NCBI GenBank assembly: GCA_017416485.1
Contig: JAFQCH010000017.1
Span: 62,001 to 126,000, forward strand
From: Clostridia bacterium
Lineage (GTDB): Bacteria; Bacillota; Clostridia; Oscillospirales; Acutalibacteraceae
DNA length: 64,000 nucleotides
Direction: 5' to 3'
Positions 1-6,540 of this stretch are shown in pieces; the stretch's first letter is position 1, and each line of letters begins with the position of its first letter. The translations under genes were made by a program, and so were the position numbers. The notes under the pieces were generated by a model, which worked only from the letters and a program-made list of their open reading frames with translations, ran no database searches and was not told the origin of the DNA.

Positions 1-227
1 GCACTGAAGAAAAGTTCGACATCGTCTGCCGTGTTGCAGGCGGCGGCGTTACCGGTCAGGCTGGCGCAATCCGCCACGGCCTTTCCCGTGCTCTTCTGCA
101 GTATGACGAAGAACTCCGTTCTCCTCTCAAGAAGGCAGGTTTCCTTACCAGAGACCCCAGAATGAAGGAAAGAAAGAAATACGGTCTCAAAGGCGCTCGC
201 CGTGCACCGCAGTTCTCCAAGAGATAA
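1..227 (+). CDS. rpsI: 30S ribosomal protein S9, C-terminal part
   Basis: The reading frame open from base 3 encodes 74 residues ending in the classic S9 tail: a [20 protein letters not shown] segment, then [20 protein letters not shown], then a basic end finishing QFSKR and TAA. S9 sits in the 30S head and its basic C-terminal tail reaches the P-site tRNA. The gene is cut by the left edge of the window, so its start and the usual upstream partner rplM are not visible. Its last seven codons and the following terminator are repeated twice more downstream. Identity is secure from the conserved C-terminal motif. Confidence 0.97.
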   Translation, partial: TEEKFDIVCRVAGGGVTGQAGAIRHGLSRALLQYDEELRSPLKKAGFLTRDPRMKERKKYGLKGARRAPQFSKR

Positions 228-245
228 CTTTTCAGAGTTTACTCT

Positions 246-280
246 CACCCGATGGTCAACTGACTGTCGGGTGTTTTTTT
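246..280 (+). terminator. Rho-independent terminator of rpsI, first copy
   Basis: CACCCGA at 246-252 pairs with TCGGGTG at 267-273, followed directly by seven T (274-280). It lies 19 bases after the rpsI stop codon. Confidence 0.9.
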
Positions 281-395
281 ACCCGAACTGCGGTCCTCGC
301 AGCACAGCTGCTGCGGTCGAAACTAAAAATGTGCCCCCGGCACATTTTCTAAACGTTTCGAAGTTCTCCAAGAGATAACTTGTTTTTCAAAATCA

Positions 396-426
396 CAGCT
401 CTCACAAAAGTGGGGGCTGTTTTTTT
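396..426 (+). terminator. Rho-independent terminator, second repeat copy
   Basis: CAGCTCTCAC at 396-405 pairs (with some G-T pairs) with GTGGGGGCTG at 410-419 around an AAAA loop, followed by a run of seven T. It is the second copy of the rpsI-tail unit. Confidence 0.85.
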
Positions 427-498
427 CTTGCTGAACTGCGGTCCTCGCGGCACAGCCGCTTCGAAGTTCTCCAAGAGATAACTTCTTCTCAAAAATTT

Positions 499-530
499 CA
501 GCTCTCACGCAAGTGGGGAGCTGTTTTTTT
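499..530 (+). terminator. Rho-independent terminator, third repeat copy
   Basis: CAGCTCTCAC at 499-508 pairs with GTGGGGAGCTG at 513-523, followed by seven T. Third copy of the rpsI-tail unit. Confidence 0.85.
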
Positions 531-551
531 CTTGCTGAACACATTTTTGAT

Positions 552-585
552 AAAAAATATCCGAGTATTTTTATAATACTCGGAT
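552..585 (-). terminator. Terminator of the zinc-ribbon membrane protein gene
   Basis: ATCCGAGTATT at 559-569 is an exact inverted repeat of AATACTCGGAT at 575-585. Read on the minus strand the stem is followed by ATTTTTTATC, a terminator T tract for the gene ending at 591. Confidence 0.8.
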
Positions 586-590
586 AACGG

Positions 591-1145
591 TTATTTGTTT
601 ATTTCTTTAAGTATGTCATCTAATAATTCTACTTGCTTTGCATTGTTTTTGGATATTTCAAGAAGCACCATTGTGAAGCAAACTATGATACCGCCCACAA
701 TTGCACCAATTAAGGCGCCGAAAAAAAGTCCTGATTCTTCATAAAACTGATAACCTATAACCGCACCGGCAGCAATCAGTATAAAGAAAAAAATCCAAAT
801 TACCAAAGCGGCAATATTAGTCCAAAAATCATTCGGACGCTTTTTATTAACTTTTTTCCCTTTTTCTTTTTCTCGTTCTGTGATGGTTTTCTTTTTTTGA
901 ATGAAAGCATTTGCTATGCTCATTCTTAAAATACCTTTTACAAACAATGCCATATCGGGATTGTTTGTTATGTAGCTTTCAAGAATGTTTATTGCTTCCG
1001 TTTTTTTGCTTCTGGGCATTTTAGAATCAATTAAGCGTTCACAAACATCTTTGCACCCTTTACAAATGCAGGGGATACGATGACTTTCATAATTAAAACA
1101 CAAGTTATCACTTTTGCCGCCACAGATTGAACATTTGTCTTCCAT
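591..1145 (-). CDS. Hypothetical zinc-ribbon, two-TM membrane protein
   Basis: A 184-residue protein I do not recognise as a named family. The N-terminus carries a metal-binding cysteine pattern (CSICGGKSDNLC, later CICKGC), so a small zinc finger is likely in residues 5-35. Residues about 40-100 are charged and helical with a lysine-rich stretch. Two hydrophobic segments follow at about 105-130 and 137-160, then a short charged tail. The predicted layout is a cytoplasmic zinc finger anchored by a hairpin of membrane helices. The start is supported by AGAGGA about 7 bases upstream. The gene is AT-rich compared with most of the window and is transcribed divergently from an XRE regulator. Function unknown. 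Confidence 0.7.
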   Translation of the reverse strand: MEDKCSICGGKSDNLCFNYESHRIPCICKGCKDVCERLIDSKMPRSKKTEAINILESYITNNPDMALFVKGILRMSIANAFIQKKKTITEREKEKGKKVNKKRPNDFWTNIAALVIWIFFFILIAAGAVIGYQFYEESGLFFGALIGAIVGGIIVCFTMVLLEISKNNAKQVELLDDILKEINK

Positions 1146-1176
1146 TCTTTATTCCTCTTTCTTGTTTTTTTCTTAT

Positions 1177-1205
1177 AGTATAGCCCGAATACGGGCAATT
1201 GTCAA
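1177..1205 (-). promoter_or_regulatory. Promoter of the zinc-ribbon gene with operator-like repeat
   Basis: On the minus strand TTGACA (1205-1200) and TATACT (1182-1177) are 17 bases apart. The spacer holds a perfect 5-bp inverted repeat, GCCCG at 1183-1187 and CGGGC at 1192-1196, well placed for repressor binding. The -35 box overlaps the -35 box of the divergent promoter. Confidence 0.75.
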
Positions 1206-1227
1206 GAGGATGACATGATTTTATAAT
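1199..1227 (+). promoter_or_regulatory. Promoter of the XRE regulator gene
   Basis: TTGTCA at 1199-1204 and TATAAT at 1222-1227 with a 17-base spacer. It shares six bases with the -35 box of the opposite promoter, so the two genes are probably co-regulated. Confidence 0.7.
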
Positions 1228-1259
1228 AAAAGAAAATTTGGTGTTTCATTGGTGATATT

Positions 1260-1472
1260 GTGATAATTTATGATAAATTATGGGTTACTTTAAAAGAAAA
1301 AGGCATAAGTCAATATCGGTTAATAAAAGAATACGGTATCAGTTCCGGACAGCTTGACAGACTCCGAAAAAACGGAAATGTAAATGCATATACTCTCAAT
1401 ACTTTGTGCGGAATTCTCGGATGCAATTTAGAAGACATTGCACAATATATTCCCGATGAGAAAACAGAATAA
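1260..1472 (+). CDS. XRE/Cro-type helix-turn-helix regulator
   Basis: A 70-residue protein that is almost entirely one HTH_3/HTH_26 domain. The pattern YDKLWVTLKEKGISQYRL, then GISSGQLDRLRKNGNVNAYT, then LCGILGCNLEDI matches the short stand-alone XRE proteins common in Clostridia. The recognition helix is about residues 27-38. It starts at GTG with a weak GGTGAT site upstream; no ATG fits better because the conserved IIYDKLW start follows immediately. It lies divergent from the zinc-ribbon membrane gene, whose promoter contains an inverted repeat, so repression of that gene and of itself is a reasonable inference. A terminator follows 22 bases after the stop. Confidence 0.88.
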   Translation: MIIYDKLWVTLKEKGISQYRLIKEYGISSGQLDRLRKNGNVNAYTLNTLCGILGCNLEDIAQYIPDEKTE

Positions 1473-1494
1473 GCGAAATTTATATGCGAAGCTG

Positions 1495-1522
1495 AACCGG
1501 GTTGTGATAAACTCGGTTTTTT
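1495..1522 (+). terminator. Terminator of the XRE regulator gene
   Basis: AACCGGGTT (1495-1503) pairs with AACTCGGTT (1510-1518) and runs into a T tract ending at 1522. Confidence 0.85.
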
Positions 1523-1570
1523 CTTTTATTTTATAATTGCATAAATTCTGCACATTTTTGCATATCCCCT

Positions 1571-1599
1571 TTGTTTTTTGCACAGATTTGTGCTATAAT
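1571..1599 (+). promoter_or_regulatory. Promoter of the nucleotidyltransferase gene
   Basis: TTGTTT at 1571-1576 and TATAAT at 1594-1599 with a 17-base spacer, about 30 bases before the chosen start codon. This position also rules out the longer upstream reading of the next gene. Confidence 0.7.
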
Positions 1600-1629
1600 T
1601 GCTTTTATTATACGCAGGGGGAGTTTACC

Positions 1630-2286
1630 ATGACAGACATTTCTCTTTTCACGGATTTGTTTTTGAGCCGTTTGCAGCAGGTTTTCTGCGACCGTGTTTG
1701 GTTTGTCGGCTTGCAGGGCAGCTACGGTAGGGGAGAAGCCACCGAGCACAGTGACATCGACATGGTTGTGATTCTCGACGAGCTGACTGCGGATGATTTA
1801 AAAGTATATAACCGATTCCTTGATACCTTGCCGCACAGGGAGCTGATTTGCGGCTTTTTGTCAGGCAAACAGGAGCTGCTCAATTGGGATCCTGCCGATC
1901 TGTTTCAGTTTTATTACGATACCACACCCATCAGGGGAAGTCTTGATGAATTGCTGCCCTTGCTGGACGAAACGGCAGTGCAACGCGCCATCAGAACGGG
2001 TGTCTGCAATATTTATCACGGCTGTGTGCACAATATGCTGTATGAAAAAAGCGAAGAAATTCTGCGTAGTCTGTATAAATCCGCTTCGTTTGTTGTACAG
2101 GCGATTGTTTTCATGCAAACAGGAACTTATGTAAAACATCAAAAAGACCTGCTTTGTGTTGTTACCAAAGATGAACAGACCATTGTAAACACATTTCTTG
2201 CCTTGAAAAACGGGGCGAAAGTTGAATTTAATGATATGAGCGAAACACTGTTTTCATGGGCTTCAAAATGGATCGGAAAAATATAA
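1630..2286 (+). CDS. Nucleotidyltransferase-fold protein
   Basis: A 218-residue protein with the Pol-beta-type nucleotidyltransferase signature near residues 27-47: GLQGSYGRGEATEHSDIDM, followed by a hydrophobic strand with a further acidic residue. The glycine-serine pair and the DxD aspartates that bind metal and NTP are present. The C-terminal part is helical, as in aminoglycoside nucleotidyltransferase-like and MNT toxin-antitoxin proteins. The ATG at 1630 has GGGGGAG just upstream and lies after a good promoter, so the open frame before it is not used. No HEPN partner is next to it, so a classical MNT/HEPN pair is unlikely. Substrate unknown. Confidence 0.8.
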   Translation: MTDISLFTDLFLSRLQQVFCDRVWFVGLQGSYGRGEATEHSDIDMVVILDELTADDLKVYNRFLDTLPHRELICGFLSGKQELLNWDPADLFQFYYDTTPIRGSLDELLPLLDETAVQRAIRTGVCNIYHGCVHNMLYEKSEEILRSLYKSASFVVQAIVFMQTGTYVKHQKDLLCVVTKDEQTIVNTFLALKNGAKVEFNDMSETLFSWASKWIGKI

Positions 2287-2319
2287 TGGTTTTTTTGATG
2301 TTGCTGAAGGATAAAATAA

Positions 2320-2356
2320 AACAGCTTCACATTTCGTTGACAGGTGTGAAGCTGTT
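2320..2356 (+). terminator. Hairpin after the nucleotidyltransferase gene
   Basis: AACAGCTTCACA (2320-2331) and TGTGAAGCTGTT (2345-2356) form a perfect 12-bp stem. The T tract after it is poor, so it may be an inefficient terminator. Confidence 0.6.
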
Positions 2357-2480
2357 GTTGTATTATGATTATGATCGTTTGTTTTTTTGCGTGTCGGAAG
2401 GGACAGTGGAATTTCATCCTATCGGCTTGCGGCACAGCCGCTTCGCCGTTTTTAGGCCCAGTCCCTTATGGAAAAACATC

Positions 2481-2512
2481 AAAAAAACACCACCGCAAGG
2501 GTGGCGTTTTTT
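2481..2512 (-). terminator. Terminator of tRNA-Arg, bidirectional
   Basis: CACCACC (2488-2494) pairs with GGGTGGCG (2499-2506) and has A7 before it and T6 after it on the plus strand. On the minus strand it lies a few bases after the tRNA 3' end. Confidence 0.85.
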
Positions 2513-2513
2513 A

Positions 2514-2590
2514 TGGCGCGCTGGAAGGGACTCGAACCCCTGACCTACTGGTTCGTAGCCAGTTACTCTATCCAACTGAGCTACCAGCGC
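2514..2590 (-). tRNA. tRNA-Arg, anticodon ACG
   Basis: On the minus strand a complete cloverleaf can be drawn: acceptor GCGCTGG with CCAGCGC, a D arm opened by GCTC, anticodon stem ACTGG/CCAGT around the loop CTACGAA, and a T arm AGGGG-TTCGAAC-C with CCTT. The anticodon is ACG, read as ICG after deamination by TadA and decoding CGU, CGC and CGA. The discriminator base is G and the CCA end is encoded (2516-2514). A terminator follows immediately. This is the only tRNA gene I find in the window. Confidence 0.96.
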
Positions 2591-2660
2591 ATTTCTTATT
2601 GCTCAAGTATATTAGCACTTTCTCAGGCAAATGTCAACCTTTATTTTTAAATTTTTTAAA

Positions 2661-3341
2661 TTATTTTTCAACATTTGCCTTTTCATTTTCTTCATGCAGA
2701 GAAATCTTCGGCAGACTCCAATGGAAAACGGTTGCGCAGATGCGGATCAGCACAATCAGAATCATTGCAATTGCAGCGGCAGCAGTGCCGTTGCATTCAA
2801 AATGCAGCAAAGCATAATAAACAGCACCGCCGATGATAGAAGCAGTTGCATATACGCGTTTGGTAAAAACAAGCGGAATGGTACGGCTCATGCAGTCGCG
2901 CAGAATGCCGCCGCCTACACCCGTAAGCATCCCCAAAAAGACGCAGAAATAGGGGTTTTCGGATTCACCCGCTGTGATCGCCGCCTGAATGCCCGACACG
3001 GTAAAAGCGGCAAGACCGACGGAATCAACGATATTATTGATGTTGTCGATCAGTTTTTCACGGCGGAAGTAATGTTCACGAAGAATATAGGCAACCACGA
3101 ACACAACCAACGCCGACACAAAAGCCGCCGCAAGCAGACGAAAACTGTAAAAACAACGGGGCGGCACATAACCGATGAGCAGATCTCGCACAGCACCGCC
3201 GCCGAAAGCAGTGACCATGCCGAGTGCCAACACGCCGAAGGCATCCAGTTTTCTTGATATAGCAATCATGGCACCTGATACCGCAAATGAAATGGTGCCG
3301 ATCATTTCCGTTAAACTGAAAACAAAATCCGTGATTTCCAT
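2661..3341 (-). CDS. TRIC/UPF0126 family cation channel protein
   Basis: A 226-residue integral membrane protein of the UPF0126 (YadS/YicG) family, the bacterial relatives of TRIC potassium channels. The family shows an internal duplication, and both halves are visible: GTISFAVSGAMIA with GGGAVRDLL in the first half and GLAAFTVSGIQAA with GGGILRDCM in the second. About seven membrane helices are expected. The GGG motifs bend the pore helices. The start ATG follows AAAAGGAG. It stands alone, transcribed toward tRNA-Arg. Family membership is clear; the physiological substrate (potassium or a small metabolite) is not shown by the sequence. Confidence 0.9.
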   Translation of the reverse strand: MEITDFVFSLTEMIGTISFAVSGAMIAISRKLDAFGVLALGMVTAFGGGAVRDLLIGYVPPRCFYSFRLLAAAFVSALVVFVVAYILREHYFRREKLIDNINNIVDSVGLAAFTVSGIQAAITAGESENPYFCVFLGMLTGVGGGILRDCMSRTIPLVFTKRVYATASIIGGAVYYALLHFECNGTAAAAIAMILIVLIRICATVFHWSLPKISLHEENEKANVEK

Positions 3342-3414
3342 TTTTACGCTCCTTTTAAATGCACAATAAGACTATCACAAAGCAGTGCAAAAAGCAAGCG
3401 GGATTTTTTATTTG

Positions 3415-3444
3415 TTGACACCCTGCGTAAAATGATGATATAAT
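3415..3444 (+). promoter_or_regulatory. Promoter of the YcxB-like gene
   Basis: Consensus TTGACA at 3415-3420 and TATAAT at 3439-3444 with an 18-base spacer, followed at 3451 by GAGGTGAT, a ribosome site for the ATG at 3462. Confidence 0.85.
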
Positions 3445-3461
3445 AATTTTGAGGTGATTGT

Positions 3462-4007
3462 ATGCAAATTCGGGCAAGCGGAACATTGAATCTTGAAGCT
3501 GTAAAAGCATTGTATTATTTTCATATTTTCAAGAAAAAATCTCCGCAAAAAGAAATGCGCAAAAACTTCATTTTAACAGGTGTCGCTGTTGTTGTGGCTG
3601 TTTTTGCTTTTCTTTTGAGTGATAGCATGGATCTGCCGTCCAAATTTTTGTTGGGGCTTGTTGTCGGTCTTGTTGCGTGTGTCGTTTTGCTTGCGGTTTT
3701 GCTGTTCGCAATGCCGAAGTATCAATACAATGCCCTGGAAAAAATGAAAGATGCCGTCAATAACTTTGCTTTTTATGATGACAGCATACATATTGTGTTA
3801 TCAGCACAGGAATATAACGGTGAAACGGATATGCAATACAGCATGATTTTTAAAGTCGGTGAAACAAAACGATATTTCTTCATCTATCAGAACAAGACGC
3901 AGGTTTTTGTTGTTGATAAATCGACATTCGCAGACAATGAACACCAACAAGTTGCCCAACGGTTGCAAGCCGTTTTGGGAGAAAAATATGTTTTGTGTGA
4001 TTATTGA
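3462..4007 (+). CDS. YcxB-like membrane protein
   Basis: A 181-residue protein with two membrane helices at about residues 32-50 and 55-78 and a C-terminal soluble domain that fits the YcxB-like pattern: a predicted strand-rich segment with FYDDSIHI, a motif around QYSMIFKVGETKRYFFIY, and the ending VVDKSTFADNE before an amphipathic helix. Proteins of this type are widespread in Firmicutes and have no established role. A consensus promoter and a good ribosome site support the start. The next small gene begins 23 bases after the stop and is probably cotranscribed. Confidence 0.7.
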   Translation: MQIRASGTLNLEAVKALYYFHIFKKKSPQKEMRKNFILTGVAVVVAVFAFLLSDSMDLPSKFLLGLVVGLVACVVLLAVLLFAMPKYQYNALEKMKDAVNNFAFYDDSIHIVLSAQEYNGETDMQYSMIFKVGETKRYFFIYQNKTQVFVVDKSTFADNEHQQVAQRLQAVLGEKYVLCDY

Positions 4008-4030
4008 AAAATTACGAAGGATCCAATCTT

Positions 4031-4498
4031 ATGTGCTATATTTCAAACAGTCTGTGCGATTTTGAGTTTCATGATGCCGAGTTTTGGGATGGGAATGTTT
4101 CTGAACGCCGCTTCATCGCAAATGTAAAGTTTTTGAATATTCACAGCAATGCCGAACCGAATCCGTTTGATAAGGACATGGAAATTGAACAAGCACAAAT
4201 TGTTTTTGACGGTTTTTATATAATCTCCTACGAACACGGCAGAGCATGGAAAACAGATGAAAACGGAGAACGGTACACAGATGAACCGCAGGTTATACTG
4301 CAAGGAGATAAGGCTGCACAGGCATTCAAAGAGCAATTGAATGACAAAATTGTCATTTTTGATTTTGATAAAAAAGATGATACTGCTCATTTTATCGATG
4401 CAATGGGGAACGATCCGTTTTTTACGCTTCTGTTTTCCTTTGACAGTGTAACCGTTTCATGGGATGCTTATAAAAAAACAGCATGGTATGCAAAATAA
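4031..4498 (+). CDS. Hypothetical protein
   Basis: A 155-residue acidic soluble protein that I do not recognise. I chose the ATG at 4031 because AAGGAT lies 8 bases upstream; a TTG at 4004 overlapping the previous stop would add nine residues. Sequence features are alternating hydrophobic strands, several acidic stretches (for example FDFDKKDD) and no signal peptide, membrane segment or cysteine cluster. It follows the YcxB-like gene closely and ends at a strong hairpin, so the two probably form a small operon. The pattern of strands rich in aromatic residues would fit a beta-barrel or immunity-protein-like fold, but that is a guess. Confidence 0.65.
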   Translation: MCYISNSLCDFEFHDAEFWDGNVSERRFIANVKFLNIHSNAEPNPFDKDMEIEQAQIVFDGFYIISYEHGRAWKTDENGERYTDEPQVILQGDKAAQAFKEQLNDKIVIFDFDKKDDTAHFIDAMGNDPFFTLLFSFDSVTVSWDAYKKTAWYAK

Positions 4499-4500
4499 CA

Positions 4501-4537
4501 GAACAGCCCCCGTATTTTTAGTTTACGAGGGCTGTTC
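4501..4537 (+). terminator. Hairpin between convergent genes
   Basis: GAACAGCCCCCGTA (4501-4514) and TACGAGGGCTGTTC (4524-4537) form a 14-base stem with one mismatch. It lies between two convergent genes and may end both, though neither side has a long T tract. Confidence 0.65.
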
Positions 4538-4575
4538 AATTATGCATAATGAAAAATAGTGAAAAAATAGTGGAA

Positions 4576-5187
4576 TTAAATTTTGTCCCACTCAATTTTT
4601 CTGTCTTTGAAATAATATTCTCTGTCATGCTCATTGATTTCACGAAGCACCTTGCAAGGGTTGCCGACGGCAATCACATTGGCGGGAATGTCTTTTGTGA
4701 CTACACTGCCCGCACCGATGACACTGTTGTCGCCGATGGTAATGCCCGGCATCACGAGCACCCCTGCACCCAGCCAGCAGTTTCTGCCGATGTGAACGGG
4801 CATATTGTACTGATATGCCTTTTCTCGAAGTTCGGGCAGAATGGGATGTCCTGCTGTGGCGATCACACAGTTGGGGCCGAACATGGTGTAATCTCCGACA
4901 TAAATATGCGTGTCATCCACCATGGTGAGGTTGAAATTGGCATACACATTCTTGCCGAAATGGCAGTGCTTGCCGCCCCAGTTGGCATGAAACGGCGGCT
5001 CGATATAGCAGTTTTCGCCGATCTCGGCAAACATTTCTTTGAGCATTGCTTCACGCTTGTCAAGCTCGGTCGGGCGGGTCTGATTGAAGTCATACAAACG
5101 GTCGAGACAGAGTAATTGCTCTGCCATAATTTCTTCATCACCGGGATCGTAAATAACCCCTGCGTGCATTTTTTCTTTCTGTTTCAT
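4576..5187 (-). CDS. Galactoside/maltose O-acetyltransferase (LacA/Maa family)
   Basis: A 203-residue hexapeptide-repeat acetyltransferase that moves an acetyl group from acetyl-CoA to the 6-hydroxyl of a sugar. The N-terminal Mac domain (residues 5-55, with LYDFNQTRP) is followed by the left-handed beta helix, with NLTMVDDTHIYVGDYTMFGPN, the catalytic histidine in ATAGHP, and IGRNCWLGAGVLVMPG and IGDNSVIGAGSVVTKD typical of the family. It ends with the conserved GNPCKVLREI. Length and domain order match full-length LacA/Maa enzymes. AAGGAG lies eight bases before the ATG. No sugar operon is adjacent, so a cytoplasmic detoxifying acetylation of non-metabolisable sugars is the family-based guess. 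Confidence 0.93.
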   Translation of the reverse strand: MKQKEKMHAGVIYDPGDEEIMAEQLLCLDRLYDFNQTRPTELDKREAMLKEMFAEIGENCYIEPPFHANWGGKHCHFGKNVYANFNLTMVDDTHIYVGDYTMFGPNCVIATAGHPILPELREKAYQYNMPVHIGRNCWLGAGVLVMPGITIGDNSVIGAGSVVTKDIPANVIAVGNPCKVLREINEHDREYYFKDRKIEWDKI

Positions 5188-5267
5188 GGTTTTCTCCTTG
5201 TGGTGTTTGTATCTACTATACCATATTTAATTGTATAAATAAAGATGTTTTTCGTTTATTTGTTCAA

Positions 5268-5297
5268 TTGACAAACGGTGGCAAAACATGGTATAAT
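5268..5297 (+). promoter_or_regulatory. Promoter of the metallophosphoesterase gene
   Basis: TTGACA at 5268-5273 and TATAAT at 5292-5297 with an 18-base spacer, 36 bases before the chosen ATG. Confidence 0.85.
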
Positions 5298-5332
5298 TTC
5301 TGCTTGGAAAAATAAAAAAAGAGGCGTTGCAT

Positions 5333-6286
5333 ATGTCTTTCAAAATCTTTGTTACAAAATACATCGCACAGTTCAAGGCGATGAATCCGAAATATGATGT
5401 CATTTATGAGGTTTCCAAAGAGAATCCTGTCCGTTTTGAGGATGCCGCAAATCTTAAACTGTCTTTTGCCTGCATGGCAGACACGCATCTTCCCAACCGT
5501 GAAAGTGCAGAAAAAAATCTCGGCAATTTCTTTGAAGACCTCTCTAACAGCGAAGTGCCGTTTGATGCCGCACTCATGGCAGGCGATATTGCCGACTACG
5601 GCTTCAAGAGTGAATACAAGCGCTTTTTCCGTGCGCTTGACAAGCAGCAGGTTATTAAAAATATGCTTGTTACCATCGGCAACCACGACGCCCGTGCCAT
5701 CTACAAGCGCAATACAAATATCGTCATGAAAAAGGTTGAGCAGTATCTCGGCATTGATACCAAAGGCAAGAGCTATTATTCGTATGACATCAAGGGCTAC
5801 ACATTCATTGTCATCGCCACCGAAAAAAGAGTGCTCGAAAAGGCACACATCACCCCTGAACAGATCGCATTTCTTGACCGTGAATTGGCAAGAGGCACCA
5901 AGGACGGCAAGCCCGTGTTTGTGATGTGCCATCAGCCGTTTGCCGAAACCCACGGCCTGCCCGAAGTGTGGAAAACGGGGGACATGGGTGAGCAGAACGA
6001 TGAAGTCCGTGCCGTGATGGAAAAATACAAGAATGTGTTCTTCATCAACGGACATCTGCACGGCGGTGTGTTTGAAAAGACCCTCGAAGTGCTCAATGAA
6101 CAGCAGAATGTTGTTTCTTTGAGCATTCCCGGCTACAGAAAACCCAACAATTTCGGATTCACGGATGCAGGGGTCGGTTATTACGGAGAAGCCTACAGTG
6201 ACCGTATCGTGTTCACCGCCCGCAATTTCCTCACCGGCACACCCGTAACAGGAGATTACACACGGTTTGAATTCAAGTTTATATAA
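5333..6286 (+). CDS. Calcineurin-like metallophosphoesterase
   Basis: A 317-residue cytosolic phosphoesterase. The metal ligands are in the usual order: MADTHL (D-x-H) near residue 50, AGDIADYG near residue 84, IGNHDA near residue 118, CHQPFAETHG near residue 198, and GHLHGG near residue 240. These five blocks define the dinuclear metal site of the calcineurin superfamily. The ATG at 5333 has AGAGGCG upstream; an in-frame TTG at 5327 is less likely. There is no signal peptide. It is a single-gene unit with its own consensus promoter. Substrate cannot be read from the sequence; cyclic nucleotides, phospholipid headgroups or nucleotides are all possible. Confidence 0.88.
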   Translation: MSFKIFVTKYIAQFKAMNPKYDVIYEVSKENPVRFEDAANLKLSFACMADTHLPNRESAEKNLGNFFEDLSNSEVPFDAALMAGDIADYGFKSEYKRFFRALDKQQVIKNMLVTIGNHDARAIYKRNTNIVMKKVEQYLGIDTKGKSYYSYDIKGYTFIVIATEKRVLEKAHITPEQIAFLDRELARGTKDGKPVFVMCHQPFAETHGLPEVWKTGDMGEQNDEVRAVMEKYKNVFFINGHLHGGVFEKTLEVLNEQQNVVSLSIPGYRKPNNFGFTDAGVGYYGEAYSDRIVFTARNFLTGTPVTGDYTRFEFKFI

Positions 6287-6304
6287 GATCATATAAACAA
6301 AAAT

Positions 6305-6336
6305 AACCGCCCAAACCCTTTCAGAGTAAGGCGGTT
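6305..6336 (+). terminator. Weak hairpin after the metallophosphoesterase gene
   Basis: AACCGCC (6305-6311) pairs with GGCGGTT (6330-6336), 19 bases after the stop. No T tract follows, so termination is uncertain. Confidence 0.45.
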
Positions 6337-6449
6337 CAACTTAACCGGAAATGCTGACCGTCTATCGGTCTGCCTTGTTCACTTATATTGTGGCAAGTTA
6401 AATTTATTCTGTCGGGGCGTTGCATTTAGCACAGACCAAAAAGCAAAGT

Positions 6450-6497
6450 AAAAAACAGGTATTTTCAAGTGTAGTTTGTTGCTTGAAAGTACCTGTT
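6450..6497 (-). terminator. Terminator of the purine operon
   Basis: AACAGGTA (6454-6461) pairs with TACCTGTT (6490-6497), with an inner TTTCAAG/CTTGAAA extension. Read on the minus strand it ends in TTTTTTA, 44 bases after the purL stop. Confidence 0.85.
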
Positions 6498-6540
6498 TTA
6501 TGATTTATGGCATAAAAACGAATACCTGTAACAGAAATTC

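Larger units (their letters stand above)
211..540 (+). repeat. Tandem triplication of the rpsI 3' end plus terminator
   Basis: The 20-base string AGTTCTCCAAGAGATAACTT, which spans the last codons and stop of rpsI, occurs at 211-230, 362-381 and 465-484. Each copy is followed by a CTCTCAC-type hairpin with a T tract. The first two copies are then followed by GAACTGCGGTCCTCGC (285-300, 433-448). The third is truncated after TTGCTGAAC at about 540. The copies are 151 and 103 bases apart. Between copies one and two lies an extra perfect hairpin, AAAATGTGCC at 326-335 with GGCACATTTT at 339-348. Only the first copy is translated as part of rpsI. The result is three terminators in a row. Confidence 0.9.
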
